Shown: positions 46,216-57,841, counted from the first letter of the stretch. The stretch: 64,000 bases of DNA from Haberlea rhodopensis (GCA_907163345.1 CAJQUN010000021.1:1860001-1924000); one strand, 5' to 3'. Notes: generated by a model not told the origin, from the sequence alone. A program made the numbers and translations.

Positions 46216-46690
46216 TGTCTTTTCATAAACTTTATGTTATTTGGGTGCAAGTGTAAATCTGTGCCTTTGTTTGTTTATAGGAAGCTGGGTTTAGGAGAGC
46301 TCAAACCTGTCAGAGTATCACTGTAGATGGCAGACAAGTCCATCAAGTACCCTCAAGGGATCGTGGAGGATGTGCCAATTAAAGTTGATAAATTCACCAT
46401 TCCGGTGGATTTTATAGTGTTGGACATGAAGGAAGATGATGACATCCTATTGATACTATGAAGGGCAATCCTAGCAACGGGAAGAGCGCTGATTGACGTC
46501 CAAGAAGGGGAGTTGATCCTCATTGTAGGGGAGGATCACGCCGTCTTTGATATGTACAAACTTTTGAACACTACATACGCTGAGCACCTATGTTTCAATA
46601 TCAATACTATTGATCCATTATCTATTGATGTGACGCATGTTAAAGGCAAGGAGATGTTGGAGGTCACATCAAAAGTCCATCAAAAATGAG
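46216..46690 (+). pseudogene. Protease remnant of element X
   Basis: Codons for YLGASVNL-like residues, ADKSIKYPQGIVEDVPIKVDKF, VDFIVLDMKEDDD and ATGRALIDVQEGEL lie in this order. In-frame stops replace several residues. Homology ends near 46,690, where a large deletion removes RT and most of integrase. Confidence 0.7.
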
Positions 46691-46734
46691 GCGAATTCTG
46701 TAAGGGAGATATGGGCTTAATGAATAGAGCAAAA

Positions 46735-46922
46735 ATGTGACTGTTTCCATGGAAGTTGGACTCACCATGGGATGGACCTTTCAAAGTTGTCAATATTCTA
46801 TCATGTGACACTATAAACTTGAGAGATGACAAAGGGGCATTATTCATTGTAAAAGAAAAGTGGTTGAGACACTACCACGTGGATGACGGAAATGCGTCTC
46901 CCACCACCCCCTTCAGCACTTG
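46735..46922 (+). pseudogene. Integrase C-terminal remnant of element X
   Basis: Codons read FPWKLDSPWDGPFKVVN and then KWLRHYHVDDGNA and a stop. These correspond to the LFPGKLKSRW...GQRLKHY end of integrase in copy V. The zinc finger and DDE core are deleted. Confidence 0.75.
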
Positions 46923-48328
46923 AGGAGAATGGTAAAATGTCCATCTTGTGACTATAAATCAAGAATTTTTCATATCCATGATCTTCGATTTTGAATTCTA
47001 TTTTGGTTTGCATTTTGTTTTTGTTTTTGATTTTTGGTGAGTGACTCCATGCCTGCTGTCATGTGTTCGAACAACTTACCACATTAGCCGACGCGGAATT
47101 TGACGACGATCACTAACGATCGTCATCAAAGGTCAGTGCTTGTCTTATTTGACATGATTATTACATTGAGGACAATGCACAATTTAGTTTGGGGGAGTGC
47201 ATTACAGTGTCATGCTTTTTCTGTGAAATTGTATCGTTCTTTGAGCACCAACGAATTTTTTTTCCGAAAATGAGTTCAATTATTGATAAATGAATGAATC
47301 ATAGTAGTGGTTACTATTTCATGATTCTATTAATCTCACTATGTATGTCAACTTGAGTTTTGATGATTATAAGACTTGTTTGTGAATATCTTGTTTTGAG
47401 TTAGCATGTCAAAGATGAAGAATATTTTGAGCACCTTTGAGTCATAATCTTGTGAATTACATTTGGAGTAGTGAAAATCTTTGTGAACTTGATGAATTGT
47501 TTTTTAGCATCTTAGTGTACTCTAGAACCTATTTCATGATGACACTTTGAAGAAAATTTTATAATTACAAACTTGACTTGAAATGATCTAGGCGATCTTT
47601 GGATTGTTTGAGCCTTTCAAGCTTACCATGTATACATCAATCCTTAGTATCCACTTTTGAACCTAAAAGAATGGTGTATATTTAACATACTATTAGCCCC
47701 CATTCAAAATTTATTGGCGAACTCATTATACCCACCTATATGAGCTTAAATTGAAATTTTAGCCTTGCCTAAAGGGACTATAATGAATCTCATTAGAATG
47801 TGCATGAATTGTTATATTTGATAAGTTTATTGTTGAAAAAAATTATGAATGAGAAAAGGAAAAGAATAGAAAGATCATTGAGAAAAAGTATCTAAATAAA
47901 ACCCAAAGTGGCCAAAGCTAGAAAATAAAAAAGAAGAGAAGCTCAATTTGTGCTAAAATATGAACATTACAAGAGTATACTCTCTTCTTTGTGCTATCCT
48001 AACTTTTCTTTGAAGCCGACACTTAGGCCTAACATTACAAGCTTAAAAAGTAATTTTGATCCAAGTCTAGGGAGTAACTACATTAGTGGAGAATTTGTTT
48101 GAAAAGTAGGCTTATGGGGTGCTCAACGATAATCTTAACTTTCATTGATAAGCATGATTTGATCTATGAAATTTGCAAACTTGAAAGTGATAATAGCACA
48201 CACACGCATGTTCTGAGTTTGAGACTTGTTGCTTGATTTAGGAGAAACCACAACTTGTTGAACTTTGGATTAGTTCTTGTTTGTTTGTAATCGTGATGTA
48301 TGAGCTACATGATTGACTGTGAAATGTT
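46923..48328 (+). other. Element X 3' non-coding region
   Basis: It has no ORF. It contains the conserved TTGAGGACAATGCACAATTTAG-type tract followed by TTTGGGGGAG at about 47,173-47,197. Compared with 26,923-28,060 a deletion has removed the PPT and the first ~290 bp of the next LTR. Confidence 0.65.
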
Positions 48329-49371
48329 TCGTACGGCGATTGATCTGCAGTTTTACCTCAATCGATCGCGGTTGTCCAGAATACTTTGGCGATCGATCGC
48401 CAGGATTTCACGATCGACGACCAATCGTGAAAAATTTGAGATTTTATTTCCTTTTTGAATAATTTGTGTCCAAAAGTGGGTGAACTCTTCACCCACAATA
48501 AAAGGGATGTGATACACAAATATTAGGGACTTTTGGCTCAGAAATAAAACCTAACACAACCTCCATACCACACAATCATATATCATCCTAAACCATTGAA
48601 GAGCAAGACAATCCGGGTGAGACGGGACGGCGCAGCAGCGCAAGGAGTCATCTTCTAAGCGTTATTTTTGTATTTCTAAAACATTGTATTTCGGTATTTT
48701 TGGATTATTAATGTTTAATTTGTTGCAAAACATGATTGTTCATTGTTATTTGAGGATGATTGTTGGCTAAGTTTTGTTATCAAGTCTAGGGGATCAAATT
48801 TTTGAACCCATGATTTAAATTAAGGTTTTTGATTGATTCTTACAATTCTTTATGTATAATTTATTGTTCTTCATGCTTTTAAGGGGTTGATCACCTTTGA
48901 ATGATATTTTATTGTAATTGACTTGATCATATGATATTGCAATTCGATTTAATAAATTAGGCCGTGGGTTTAGATTGAGACTGACCAAGTAAAATCGAAC
49001 AGACGTGTGATCGCAATAGATTTACCAAAATCAAAGGCTAGTAGTTTCATAAATTGTCATACAATATTGAGTATTAAAAGTGCATGACCATTGCCTTGTT
49101 GCATCTTGATATTAGATTTGTTATATCTTGACCATAGTATAACAAGTGCATTAGTAAAACTCGTCACCTTAGAACGTATGAATTTAAATCTTAACTAATA
49201 GGCGAATTATGGAGGATTACATGGGTGGACCGAAGTCTTGATCATTGTCTCTACTTATTTTATACTCGTTGCTACTTGTTGGGTTACATATTGAGTTTTT
49301 AGTCAAATTAGTATAATTTTCTTCACTAATTATCGTAGGTTAAATATACTTAAACTATTTGAGTTTGGTAC
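48329..49371 (+). mobile_element. Truncated 3' LTR of element X
   Basis: It starts within the palindromic section (CAATCGATCGCGG, GGCGATCGATCGCC) and follows the family order through GAGACGGGACGG and CACTTGTTGGG. It is cut at GTTTGGTAC where element W begins. Confidence 0.75.
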
Positions 49372-50967
49372 TGATGTGACTAAAAATAGACACATCTATT
49401 GCGCTATTGTCTACTATTTGGTATATTTTGATGGATAAATTGATATATATGCTACCTAATCGTATATTTGTGTAAATGTAGGAAAATGTGAAGAAATCCA
49501 GATAAAATGATTAAAGAAGGAAGAAAGTTGAAGAAAAGAGGAAAACAATTCCAGAATAATGACACATGTTGCTCATTTCTTCTCAAATTTATATAAATTT
49601 GAGCCATGTTTCGTAAATGTGGTCCATAGAAAAGTTGTAGAACTTTTTTTTATCTTTGCTTGGACAACTGATTCGTCGAATTCGGAGTTCGTATGAGAAA
49701 GTTATGGCCAAAATACGAAACTCGCCAGAAAAATTGAAGGCTCAGCGATCGCCGAGACAATCTGCCTAAAAAATAAATAAAAAAGTAAAGGCTGGCGATC
49801 GATCGCCAGCCAACCGCGATCGATCGCCAGAGAATCCCGAAAAAATAGGAAATTTAGAGTTTTACCATCTTTGGGAAGATTTAACTAACCTACCATATTT
49901 TACTTGATATGCTCGATTTTATCAGCCTCCAAGCACCATAATTCAGACTTAACAACGCAGTTTAGACATTAGAATAAATTTTCTCTCAACTTTTGTGAAG
50001 AACGAAGAACGAAGAACGAAGAACGAAGACGGAAGCGACGCTCCGGAATTGTGATTTCCTTCAGTAATTCTTCCTTTTTCTATTATTTTAATTCTTTCTA
50101 GATTTGTTTTGATTGTTTTTAATTTAGTAATATGTAGCTAAATATCTTTGTGATTCTCGGTTGAGGAAAATGATACAATTGGAGTTTACGATTCTCATGA
50201 TATTAAGTTTTGATTGTTGATTTTTATTGAGTATCAATTGTTTTTTTTAATTTTATTGCCATGATTGTTATGTTTGATTGTTAGATTGATCACCTAGCTA
50301 TTGTTCGTACAATTTAATGCTAAATTATATATCAAATACGTAATCATTTGATCCCTCTAATTTATGAAGCAACTAAGATTGATAAAATTCCGTTCGTGAG
50401 TTTGTTAAATTCTTAGGAAAAAACAATTGACTAGATTAAATATAGACGCTTGGATTGTGTTGTTTAGCTTCATCGATCTCACTAGTTCATATGTTATCAT
50501 CGATTTAAATCTTAATCGCTTGTATTTTGATTGATTATTTGATAAGGGTTATACTGGAATGCTTGGGCTACTTAACTAAACTTAAGTTGAGATATGACTT
50601 TGATTATTGGATTGCTTGGGCTACTTAACTAAACTTAAGTTGAGATATGACTTTGATTATTGGATTAACGCCCACCATAAATATTCATATGGAAATTGAA
50701 CCATTTGTGAAGATCGATGATCGAGATGAAAACCGAGAATCACTCTTTTCTCATAAGTTAATTCACTTAGTTAATTGTGCATAATAGTTTAATTTTGCAT
50801 CATAGTATTAATTCCATTGATTTCAAAACCCCTTTTTATTTTAGTTTGCATAAGTTAACACATAGATATAACTTTCCTCGTGGGATCGATCTCTACTCAC
50901 GCTACTACATTCTTAACTGTTATTAACTCGAGAGGTTTAATTTTGGTGTACGTGATAAACGCTACCA
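49372..50967 (+). repeat. 5' LTR of element W
   Basis: Palindromic sites lie at 49,745-49,832, including a clean pair spaced 21 bp (cores at 49,797 and 49,818). GAAGAACGAAGAACGAAG repeats occur near 49,998-50,020. A 63-bp duplication (GCTTGGGCTACTTAACT...) occurs at about 50,555-50,665. Confidence 0.82.
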
Positions 50968-50972
50968 AATTT

Positions 50973-50990
50973 TGGCGTCGTTGCCGGGGA
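50973..50990 (+). other. Primer-binding site of element W
   Basis: TGGCGTCGTTGCCGGGGA, one mismatch to the tRNA-Asp(GTC) complement, 5 nt after the LTR end. Confidence 0.85.
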
Positions 50991-51049
50991 AGGCATTTAC
51001 TTTTGCGTTAACTTTTTATTTATTTATTTTTTGCTACTTGGGTTTGTTA

Positions 51050-52573
51050 ATGAGTACAGGTGAATCGTCTGATCACGAAGATACTTTTCAGTACGATCCT
51101 GAAATCGAGAGGACACTACATCGGAGAAGAAGAGAAGCAATGATACTTGAGGAAGAAGAAGATAGAAACAACATGGCTGTGAATCAAAGTTTGAGACAGT
51201 TGGCAAATCCTAACTTGGATCAACAACCTCTCTGTATAACTTTCCCTGCGCTTGCTAACAATGTAAATTTTGAACTCAAGTCCGGATTAATTCATTTACT
51301 GCCATCTTTTCATGGTCTTGCAGGTGAGAACCTGCACAAACACTTGATGGAGTTCCACGTGGTATGCACTACTATGAAGCCGACTGGCGTAATGGAGGAG
51401 CAAATCAAACTAAGAGCCTTTACATTCTCTCTAAAGGATGCTGCTAAGGATTGGCTATTCTACCTACCCTCTGGATCTATCACCGCGTGGATGGATTTGC
51501 AAAGAGTCTTCCTAGAGAAGTATTTTCCAGCTTCAAGGGCAACTAACATAATGAAGGAAATCTACGGTGTGAAGCAGTACCACGAGGAGTCGCTGCATGA
51601 GTACTGGGAACGTTTTAAGAAGTTGTGTGCAAACTATCCACAACATCAGATAAGTGAACACCTTTTAATTCAATATTTCTATGAAGGTTTACTTTCTGGT
51701 GACATGAACTTAGTAGATGCGGCATGCGGAGGAGTTTTTTTGACAAGAGTGAGGAGGAGGCAAGGAACTTGATAGCAAACATGGCGACCAACTTCCAGCA
51801 TTTTGGACATGTTCGCCATGGACAACCGCCAAGAAAAGAGGTAACATATCCAATCTAGAACAACAATTGATTGACTTAACGTTTCTTGTGCGTAATCTTG
51901 CAGGAGGCAATGTGGGGAAAATGAAGCCATGTGGAATCTGTCTAGCCGTGAACCATCCCACTGACGCATGTCCCTCACTACAAGAGACATCTACTGAGCA
52001 CGTTAATGCTGCAGGAGGATTCCCAGGGCCTCCAGAAAGGAGTTATTACCATCCAACCAGCAACTACAATCAAGGTTGGAGGGACCATCTGCACCAGGGA
52101 TATGGGAATCAACAAATGAACCAACCTCCATCTTATAGACCGCCATATAAGAGACCTCCACCACCACCAGTGCACATTTCTTCTGACAGGATAGAAAATA
52201 TTGTTAAAGTTATTGCTGAAAATCGCTTGCAATTTCAATAGGAAACGAGGGCGAGCATCCAAAGTTTAACTACGCCAATGGGGCAATTGGCGACTTCTCT
52301 CAACAAGATTGAAGCAAGAGTGTCCAATGGCCCTCACAGCCGGAGGTGAACCCAAGGGAAAATGTGAGCGCCATCACTTTGAAGAGGAGTGACGATGAAG
52401 CTGAGGAAGAGGCGGTACTGACGCCTCCCGGAAGAGGAGAGATGAAGGTAGAGAATGACACCAAGAAGGACGTTGAAGAGCTCATACAAGAGGAGAAACC
52501 ACGAGGTGTGTTCCCTAATTTGTCTGAATATAAAATTGAACCCCCATTCCCTCTTGTTTTAAGGAGAATATGA
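51050..52573 (+). pseudogene. Gag of element W (frameshifted)
   Basis: I chose the ATG at 51050 (MSTGESSDHED). Upstream codons are PBS and leader read through. The first ORF to 51,772 contains the gag domain: ENLHKHLMEFHVVCTTMK, AFTFSLKDAAKDWLFYLPSGSITAW, FLEKYFPASRA, LHEYWERFKKLCANYP and LIQYFYEGL. An extra T in a run of seven T near 51,736 shifts the frame. The next frame would read FDKSEEEARNLIANMA. The knuckle CGICLAVNHPTDAC follows at about 51,930, then Pro-rich segments. A stop at about 52,240 interrupts the C-terminal part. Confidence 0.8.
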
Positions 52574-53095
52574 ATGACGAGGGCCTCAAGGAACTTTATA
52601 AGACTTTCCGACTCTGCGAGGCAAACGCTCCACTACATGATGCCATAAAGAAAGTGCCTTGATATTCAAGATTTTTGAAGGAAGTGTGGAAAGTGGATAA
52701 GTGCAAGGAACGAAAAGCGTGCCCCAAGATCAAGCTAGGAGAGAATGTTTCCGCGGTTATCCAAAGAAGCATTCCCACAAAGTGTAAGGATCCTGGTATG
52801 TTCTCCATTCCTAGTGTGAATGGAACCATAGGATTGAGAAGGCGATGCTAGATTTAGGATCTTCAATTAATGTCATGCCTTACTCAATCTACACTCAACT
52901 GAAACCTGAACCTTTGAAAAGAAACAATAATGTGATACAATTAGCTGATAGGTCCACGGTTGTTCCTAGAGGGTACTTGTGCACGTAGAGAGTTTGATTT
53001 TTCCTACTGATTTCTATGTCTTAGACATGGAAAATGGTGATTCATCTAGCCCCATTCTTTTAGGGAGACCATTCTTGAAAACCTCTAATCTGTGA
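52574..53095 (+). pseudogene. Protease of element W (broken)
   Basis: After DPGMFSIP the active-site segment MLDLGSSINVMP lies at about 52,845-52,880. ADRSTVVPRG, FPTDFYVLDMENG and PILLGRPFLKT follow in shifting frames. The D-x-G active site is intact but the reading frame is not. Confidence 0.75.
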
Positions 53096-54546
53096 TCGAT
53101 GTGAATAGGGAGACCATTAAAACTCTTGAGCATTCTAATTACGCTATTGATATAAATGATGAATTTGATTATGATTTTGATAATGATGAATTGTGGGAGA
53201 TGGGAAAGGCTACTGATGGCCTTCATGACAAAGGAGGTATTGAGTCAACTCTTGTGCATACTTTTCATACTATTGCTGCCTTATCTACTCATGATTCTAC
53301 GGACTCTCTATATTCTCACTTGCAGGATCACACCATTGAAAAGAAACACCCTCCGGTTTGACCGACTAATGATGGAGGAGGAACAAAGACTGAGGACGAC
53401 CACAAAAAGGCAAACAAACCAAAGTTTAAGGGAATCAAGAAGATTTGAGTTGGAAGAAGAAGAATGGAGTGACACCGCATCACCCACCTTGATAAAGGAC
53501 TGGCGTCGGGCCACCGAAGTTAAACAGAGGCGCTGCTTGGGAGGCAACCCAATGGGAGTTAGTTTCCCTTTTCATTTTTATTGCTTTAGTAGTTAGACTT
53601 TTCTCTTTTCTTGTATTTTTGCCTTACATTAGGGACAATGTAAGATTTAAGTATAGGGGAGGGATTAGTAGTGTGTTATTGCTTGCTATTACAAAAATAC
53701 AAAAAAATCAAAAATTTGAAAATTTTGAGCTCATAGTTAGTAATGAACGCATGCTTAGAATTACTAGTCCATGATGAAACCTAATTGATAGCATGCATGT
53801 TTTTGACGTAGGTGAATTATTAACATTGGAACACTTTGAACTCTAATGTATTTTATGCTTTGACTTAGTAATTGAATATTTTGAGCACGATATCGTCATG
53901 ACTTGTGAAGTGTGCATAGCTTAGTGAAGATTGTGTGAATTTTGTGATAGTCTTAAGAAGTCTCTAATACATGCTAGAACTTAACTAAATGCTCTTTGAG
54001 GCGTATGTCTAGACTACTTGCGAACATGAAAGTGATATATGCAATCTTTGATGAGTTTGAGTCTTTCAAGCCTACCATGTAAAGAAAATCAATCACTAGT
54101 ACCCTTTTTGAGCTTTAATGAAAAAGAATGGTTGTGTGCTAAGCATACAAACAACCACCATTCAACATTCTTTGACTAGCTTATCATCCTTCCCTAATAA
54201 GCCTAAATGTGATTTTAATCTACACCTTTGAAGGAATTATGATGTATTTCATTCACATGCACTTATGTATTCAATGATTCAAATGTTTTGTGAACTTTAT
54301 TGCCAAAAAAGAATGAAATGCAAAGAAAATGGATGCCTTGAGAAAATAGATAAAAATATGACTCCAAGGGGAGCCAATGTACAAAAGAGAAAAAGATTGA
54401 AATATACCTTGCAAAAACATATAAGGTGTGAAAAAGAACAAAGTTGAAAAAAATCATGCAAGAAGAGAAGTTTTAATTGTACATATCATACTCTCTTGTT
54501 TGATGCATCTTTATCCTTTCTTTCATAAGCCAATACCTAGGCCAAG
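53096..54546 (+). other. Element W tail after protease
   Basis: An acidic open stretch (53,092-53,361; DINDEFDYDFDNDELWEMG) links straight to the post-integrase segment (EEEWSDTASPTL) at about 53,450, so pol is deleted. A hairpin (53,537-53,552) and a GGGACAATGTAAGATTTAAG tract with AGGGGAGGG (about 53,631-53,665) follow, then a non-coding tail. Confidence 0.65.
53537..53552 (+). repeat. TTGGGAGGCAACCCAA hairpin (element W)
   Basis: A 5-bp stem TTGGG/CCCAA with loop AGGCAA, preceded by GAGGCGCTGC. The same element occurs in V at 61,448-61,463 and, with one G lost, in M1 at 23,155-23,141. Confidence 0.8.
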
Positions 54547-55974
54547 TGATAAGTGTATTTTATACACTTATATTTCTTCTTATTTTGCATGGTTTAGTGC
54601 TCGTTTTCGATCAGAATTACACTTTTGGTATTGTTCTATTTTGTTTTGCAGGAATCCAGGTAATTACATGATTTGTGGTCTAAAAGGGTGCAAATGGCGA
54701 ATTGAAAGTATGAATTGAAGTAAAAAATCTACACTTTCCATCAAAGCATCAGGCGTAATTAAGCCTGATTCAGGCGTAAAGACGCCTAAGCCACGTCATT
54801 TCAGATTTTGAAGAAATACATGAGGCGTAATTACTCCTCATTCAGGCATAGCTACGCCTAAGCTACGGCTTTTAAGAATTTATTCAGGCGTAAAGACGCC
54901 GCTTTGTAGGCGTAATTATGCCAGTCACGTGGGAAGCCACATTTCTTGACACATCATCAGGCGTAGTTACGCCTATTTTGAGGCGTAATTACGCCACTCA
55001 AATTTTGGAAATTTTTGGCTGCTTTCCTTATTTGATTCACGGGGGATTTGAAAGAGGGATGGACCAAGAAAAGGGAATTGAGAGACTTACACACGTTGAG
55101 AATAGAGAGAGGAGGCTAGGGTTGAAGGAAGAAGAAAATAACGACGACGGCTCGGAGCAAAAAGTAGAGATTTCATCACGAGACGGCGGCGTTCATCGGA
55201 GATCGAAGAATAGCGTCCAATTCGTTTTGTATCTCTAAACTTTTAACAGTTTTTATGGGTTATTTAGACATGTCTATGTGTTTAATTAATTCTAGCATGA
55301 GCTAATTTTATTTTCTAGGAGACGATGTAGCTTGTTTTGAAACTACGCTTATTATGAATCGATTGAAGTATTTGGATTTCCGTATGGTTTATTTATGTTT
55401 TCCTGTTCTAATCTACTGGCCATGATTGAATGATGTTATATTTGTGATCTATCACTCGGGAGAGGGGGTTGTGAATATGAAAGAAGGAATTCATATCGTG
55501 GTAGTTATATTGTTCGAGAGGCCTATAACTCCATAGAAGTCGTTAAAGGAATTACTACGCTTTTACAATTGTTTGATAATTGATCTTAGATAGGGATATC
55601 AAGATTGATGTTAGATGATTACTTCTGCTTAACACTCGGGAGAGGGAGTAAATATAAATAAGAATTCTCGGCTAGTAAACTAGGAAAATCCATAACATGG
55701 AAATCAAGGAATGATAAGTGTAGTGGATGAACAAGTGAAATCGTACTCCAAGATTCGTCTCCAATTGATTTCTTTTCAACCCAATATTTGATCATCGTTA
55801 GTTAATTGATTTCTATTATTCGCATAACACTCAACCATCGATTCTCTAAATAAAGCAAAAATTATTTTAATTCAGTACTTAGATTTAACTAGTTATTCAA
55901 TCTTTGTGGGTTCGACATCTTTTTATACTAAAATTTGACTACCGTGCGCTTACGGTAAAGGATTTTACGCAACA
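54547..55974 (+). repeat. 5' LTR of element V
   Basis: 1,428 bp, TGATAAGTGTATTTT to TTACGCAACA. It contains the GGCGTAATTACGCC array and the CACTCGGGAGAGGGGGTT block shared with the solo LTR at 23,882. Confidence 0.88.
54751..54995. repeat. Paired GGCGTAATTACGCC palindrome array in V LTR
   Basis: Eight sites in four pairs, starting 54,751/54,772, 54,823/54,844, 54,886/54,908 and 54,959/54,981. Within-pair spacings are 21, 21, 22 and 22 bp; pair-to-pair distance varies from 63 to 73 bp. Variants include GGCGTAAAGACGCC and GGCATAGCTACGCC. Confidence 0.9.
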
Positions 55975-55980
55975 AGTTTT

Positions 55981-55998
55981 TGGCACCGTTGCCGGGGA
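55981..55998 (+). other. Primer-binding site of element V
   Basis: TGGCACCGTTGCCGGGGA, one mismatch to the tRNA-Asp(GTC) complement, 6 nt after the LTR end. Confidence 0.88.
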
Positions 55999-56110
55999 TT
56001 GATTTATGTAGTACAATCTGATACTGTACCAATTAATCTTGGTTTTAATTTAGAGCTTTTATTTCTTTTATTTTGGATTGATTTTTGTCTTTTCTGAAAT
56101 TTTGCAGTGC

Positions 56111-57841
56111 ATGCGAATGTACACTACTCCTGAATCGTTGCTGTTTGATCCTGTGATCGAGAGAACTGCAAGAAGACTGAGAAAAACGAGAATGGAGGAA
56201 TTGATAGAAATGGCTGCAAATAGAGACAACAACGAACCACCTCCACAACAACTTGTTGAACCTCAAATGGCGATCAGAGATTATTTCAAACCATCGGTCA
56301 ACAACAATTATTCTGGGATATCTCGCCAGACTATCAATGCCAACAACTTTGAACTTAAGCCGGCATTGATAAGTATGGTGCAACAGAATCAGTTTGGTGG
56401 TTCCCCTGTTGAAGACCCCCACTTGCATTTGAGGATATTTTTGGAGATAGCTGATACTGTAAAGATGAATGGTGTTCCAGAAGATAATGTGAGACTGCGA
56501 TTGTTCCCTTTCTCTCTTAGGGATCATGCAAGGAGTTGGTTACAATCTCTTCCATTTGGTGGTATTTGCCCATGGGCGGAAATGGCATCGAAATTTCTCT
56601 CGAAGTTCTTCCCACCAGCTAAGTCAGCTCAACTGAGAACCAAAATCAGTACGTTCAGACAAATTGATTCTGAACAACTATATGAGGCATGGGAGCGATT
56701 TAAGGATTTATTGAGGAGGTGCCCACAACACAACTATGAAAATTGGGTGCAGATCCAGTTATTTTACAATGGGTTGAATGGACCAACTAGGATCATTGTG
56801 GATGCTGCAGCTGGAGGAACACTATTTTCTAAGACTGCAGATACTGCTTTTGAATTACTTGAGGAGATGTCAGCCAACAGCTTCCAGTGGCACAGTGAGC
56901 GCGCCATGGCAAGGAAACCCATAGGTATGTATGAGGTTGATCATTTTAGTACACTTACTGCACAATTGTCTGCACTAACCACACAGGTAGAAGCTCTGAC
57001 CAAGGAAGGAGCACAACCTACTATTGAATCGGCTGCAGCTGCAGCTGGAATGGAGTTGTCAAGGGAAGCATACCAAGAACAAGCTCAGTTCATAAATGAT
57101 CGGTATCCCAACAACAATAACAACTATCGAAGCAATCCGTACCAACAAGAGTTCTGCAATAATGATAAGCTCTCATATGCCAACAACAATAATGCTCTGA
57201 CTCCACCACCTGGATATGCTCCACAAAAGAATGAGGGTAAACCATCATTTGAAGATTTGGTGGGTAATTTTGTTCAAAGCTCGGCATTGAGGCTTGAGAA
57301 GAATGAGTCAAGGTTTGATATGATTGAGGGTCACATGAACAACATGGGTGCTACAATGAAGTCTCTTGAGGTACAAATTGGGCAACTTGCTAATGCTATG
57401 AACAACCAACAAAGAGAGACATTTCCTAGCAACACCAAAGTGAACCCAAAGGAGCAGTGCAAGGCCGTGACATTGAGAAGTGGTAAGGCACTTGGGGATG
57501 TAGAACCAGCACAGGTTGATGAGCCATCTGTTGAGGAGACTCAAATTCAGGTTGAAACCCCTAAGGAAGTTGAAAAGGAGAAGCAAGCCACGCTACCTGA
57601 AATTCCTATGTTCAAGCCTACACTTCCATATCCTCAACGTTTTCGGAAAAAGGCTATAGATGACCAGTTTGCAAAATTCTTGGAGATTTTCAAGAAAATC
57701 CACATTAATATTCCTTTTGCTGAGGCGTTGCAACAAATGCCTAATTATACAAAGTTTATGAAGGACATAATGGCACGGAAGAGGAAGCTTGAGGAATTTG
57801 AGACCGTGAATCTCACAGAAGAATGTAGTGCAATCCTCTAA
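56111..57841 (+). CDS. gag: Gag polyprotein of element V (576 aa, open)
   Basis: The ATG at 56111 (MRMYTTPESLL) is the first in a frame open to TAA at 57839-57841. The retrotransposon gag domain covers roughly residues 95-215: LRIFLEIADTVKMNG, FPFSLRDHARSWLQSLPFGG, FLSKFFPPAKSAQL, LYEAWERFKDLLRRCPQH and IQLFYNGL. AAGGTLFSKTADTAFELLEEM follows. Where sister copies have a CCHC knuckle this one has an Ala-rich, Asn-rich stretch (about 57,020-57,190) with no Cys/His box. Then come PPPGYAPQKNEGKPS and a basic, acidic C-terminus with FAKFLEIFKKIHINIPFAEAL. The ending ECSAIL and stop falls where related copies continue into protease, so the stop may be a mutation or a gag/pro boundary. It is the longest open frame in the window. 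Confidence 0.85.
   Translation: MRMYTTPESLLFDPVIERTARRLRKTRMEELIEMAANRDNNEPPPQQLVEPQMAIRDYFKPSVNNNYSGISRQTINANNFELKPALISMVQQNQFGGSPVEDPHLHLRIFLEIADTVKMNGVPEDNVRLRLFPFSLRDHARSWLQSLPFGGICPWAEMASKFLSKFFPPAKSAQLRTKISTFRQIDSEQLYEAWERFKDLLRRCPQHNYENWVQIQLFYNGLNGPTRIIVDAAAGGTLFSKTADTAFELLEEMSANSFQWHSERAMARKPIGMYEVDHFSTLTAQLSALTTQVEALTKEGAQPTIESAAAAAGMELSREAYQEQAQFINDRYPNNNNNYRSNPYQQEFCNNDKLSYANNNNALTPPPGYAPQKNEGKPSFEDLVGNFVQSSALRLEKNESRFDMIEGHMNNMGATMKSLEVQIGQLANAMNNQQRETFPSNTKVNPKEQCKAVTLRSGKALGDVEPAQVDEPSVEETQIQVETPKEVEKEKQATLPEIPMFKPTLPYPQRFRKKAIDDQFAKFLEIFKKIHINIPFAEALQQMPNYTKFMKDIMARKRKLEEFETVNLTEECSAIL

Larger units (their letters stand above)
44572..49371 (+). mobile_element. Element X internal region and truncated 3' LTR (non-autonomous)
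   Basis: After the LTR end at 44571 come a PBS, broken gag, broken protease, the integrase C-terminus, a 3' non-coding tail and a 5'-truncated LTR. RT, RNase H, the integrase core and the env-position ORF are absent, apart from a GACGACGATCAC remnant of the last. It is a deletion derivative of the family at 31,690-44,166. Confidence 0.8.
49372..54546 (+). mobile_element. Element W: LTR, gag, protease, no RT or integrase
   Basis: LTR 49372-50967 (1,596 bp, TGATGTGACTA...GCTACCA) is followed by a PBS, broken gag, broken protease and a tail. RT, RNase H and integrase are absent. Its left flank GGTAC (49367-49371) is the likely target duplication. The other side is not in the window because element V inserted at 54,547. 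It is related to L1 and M1. Confidence 0.82.

Noticed and set aside
50972..51049. Hydrophobic N-terminal extension of W gag as a signal peptide
   Set aside because: This stretch is the primer-binding site and leader read through without an ATG. The first gag-like ATG is at 51050.
56078..56110. Longer start for V gag
   Set aside because: There is no ATG in this stretch. The first in-frame ATG is at 56111.
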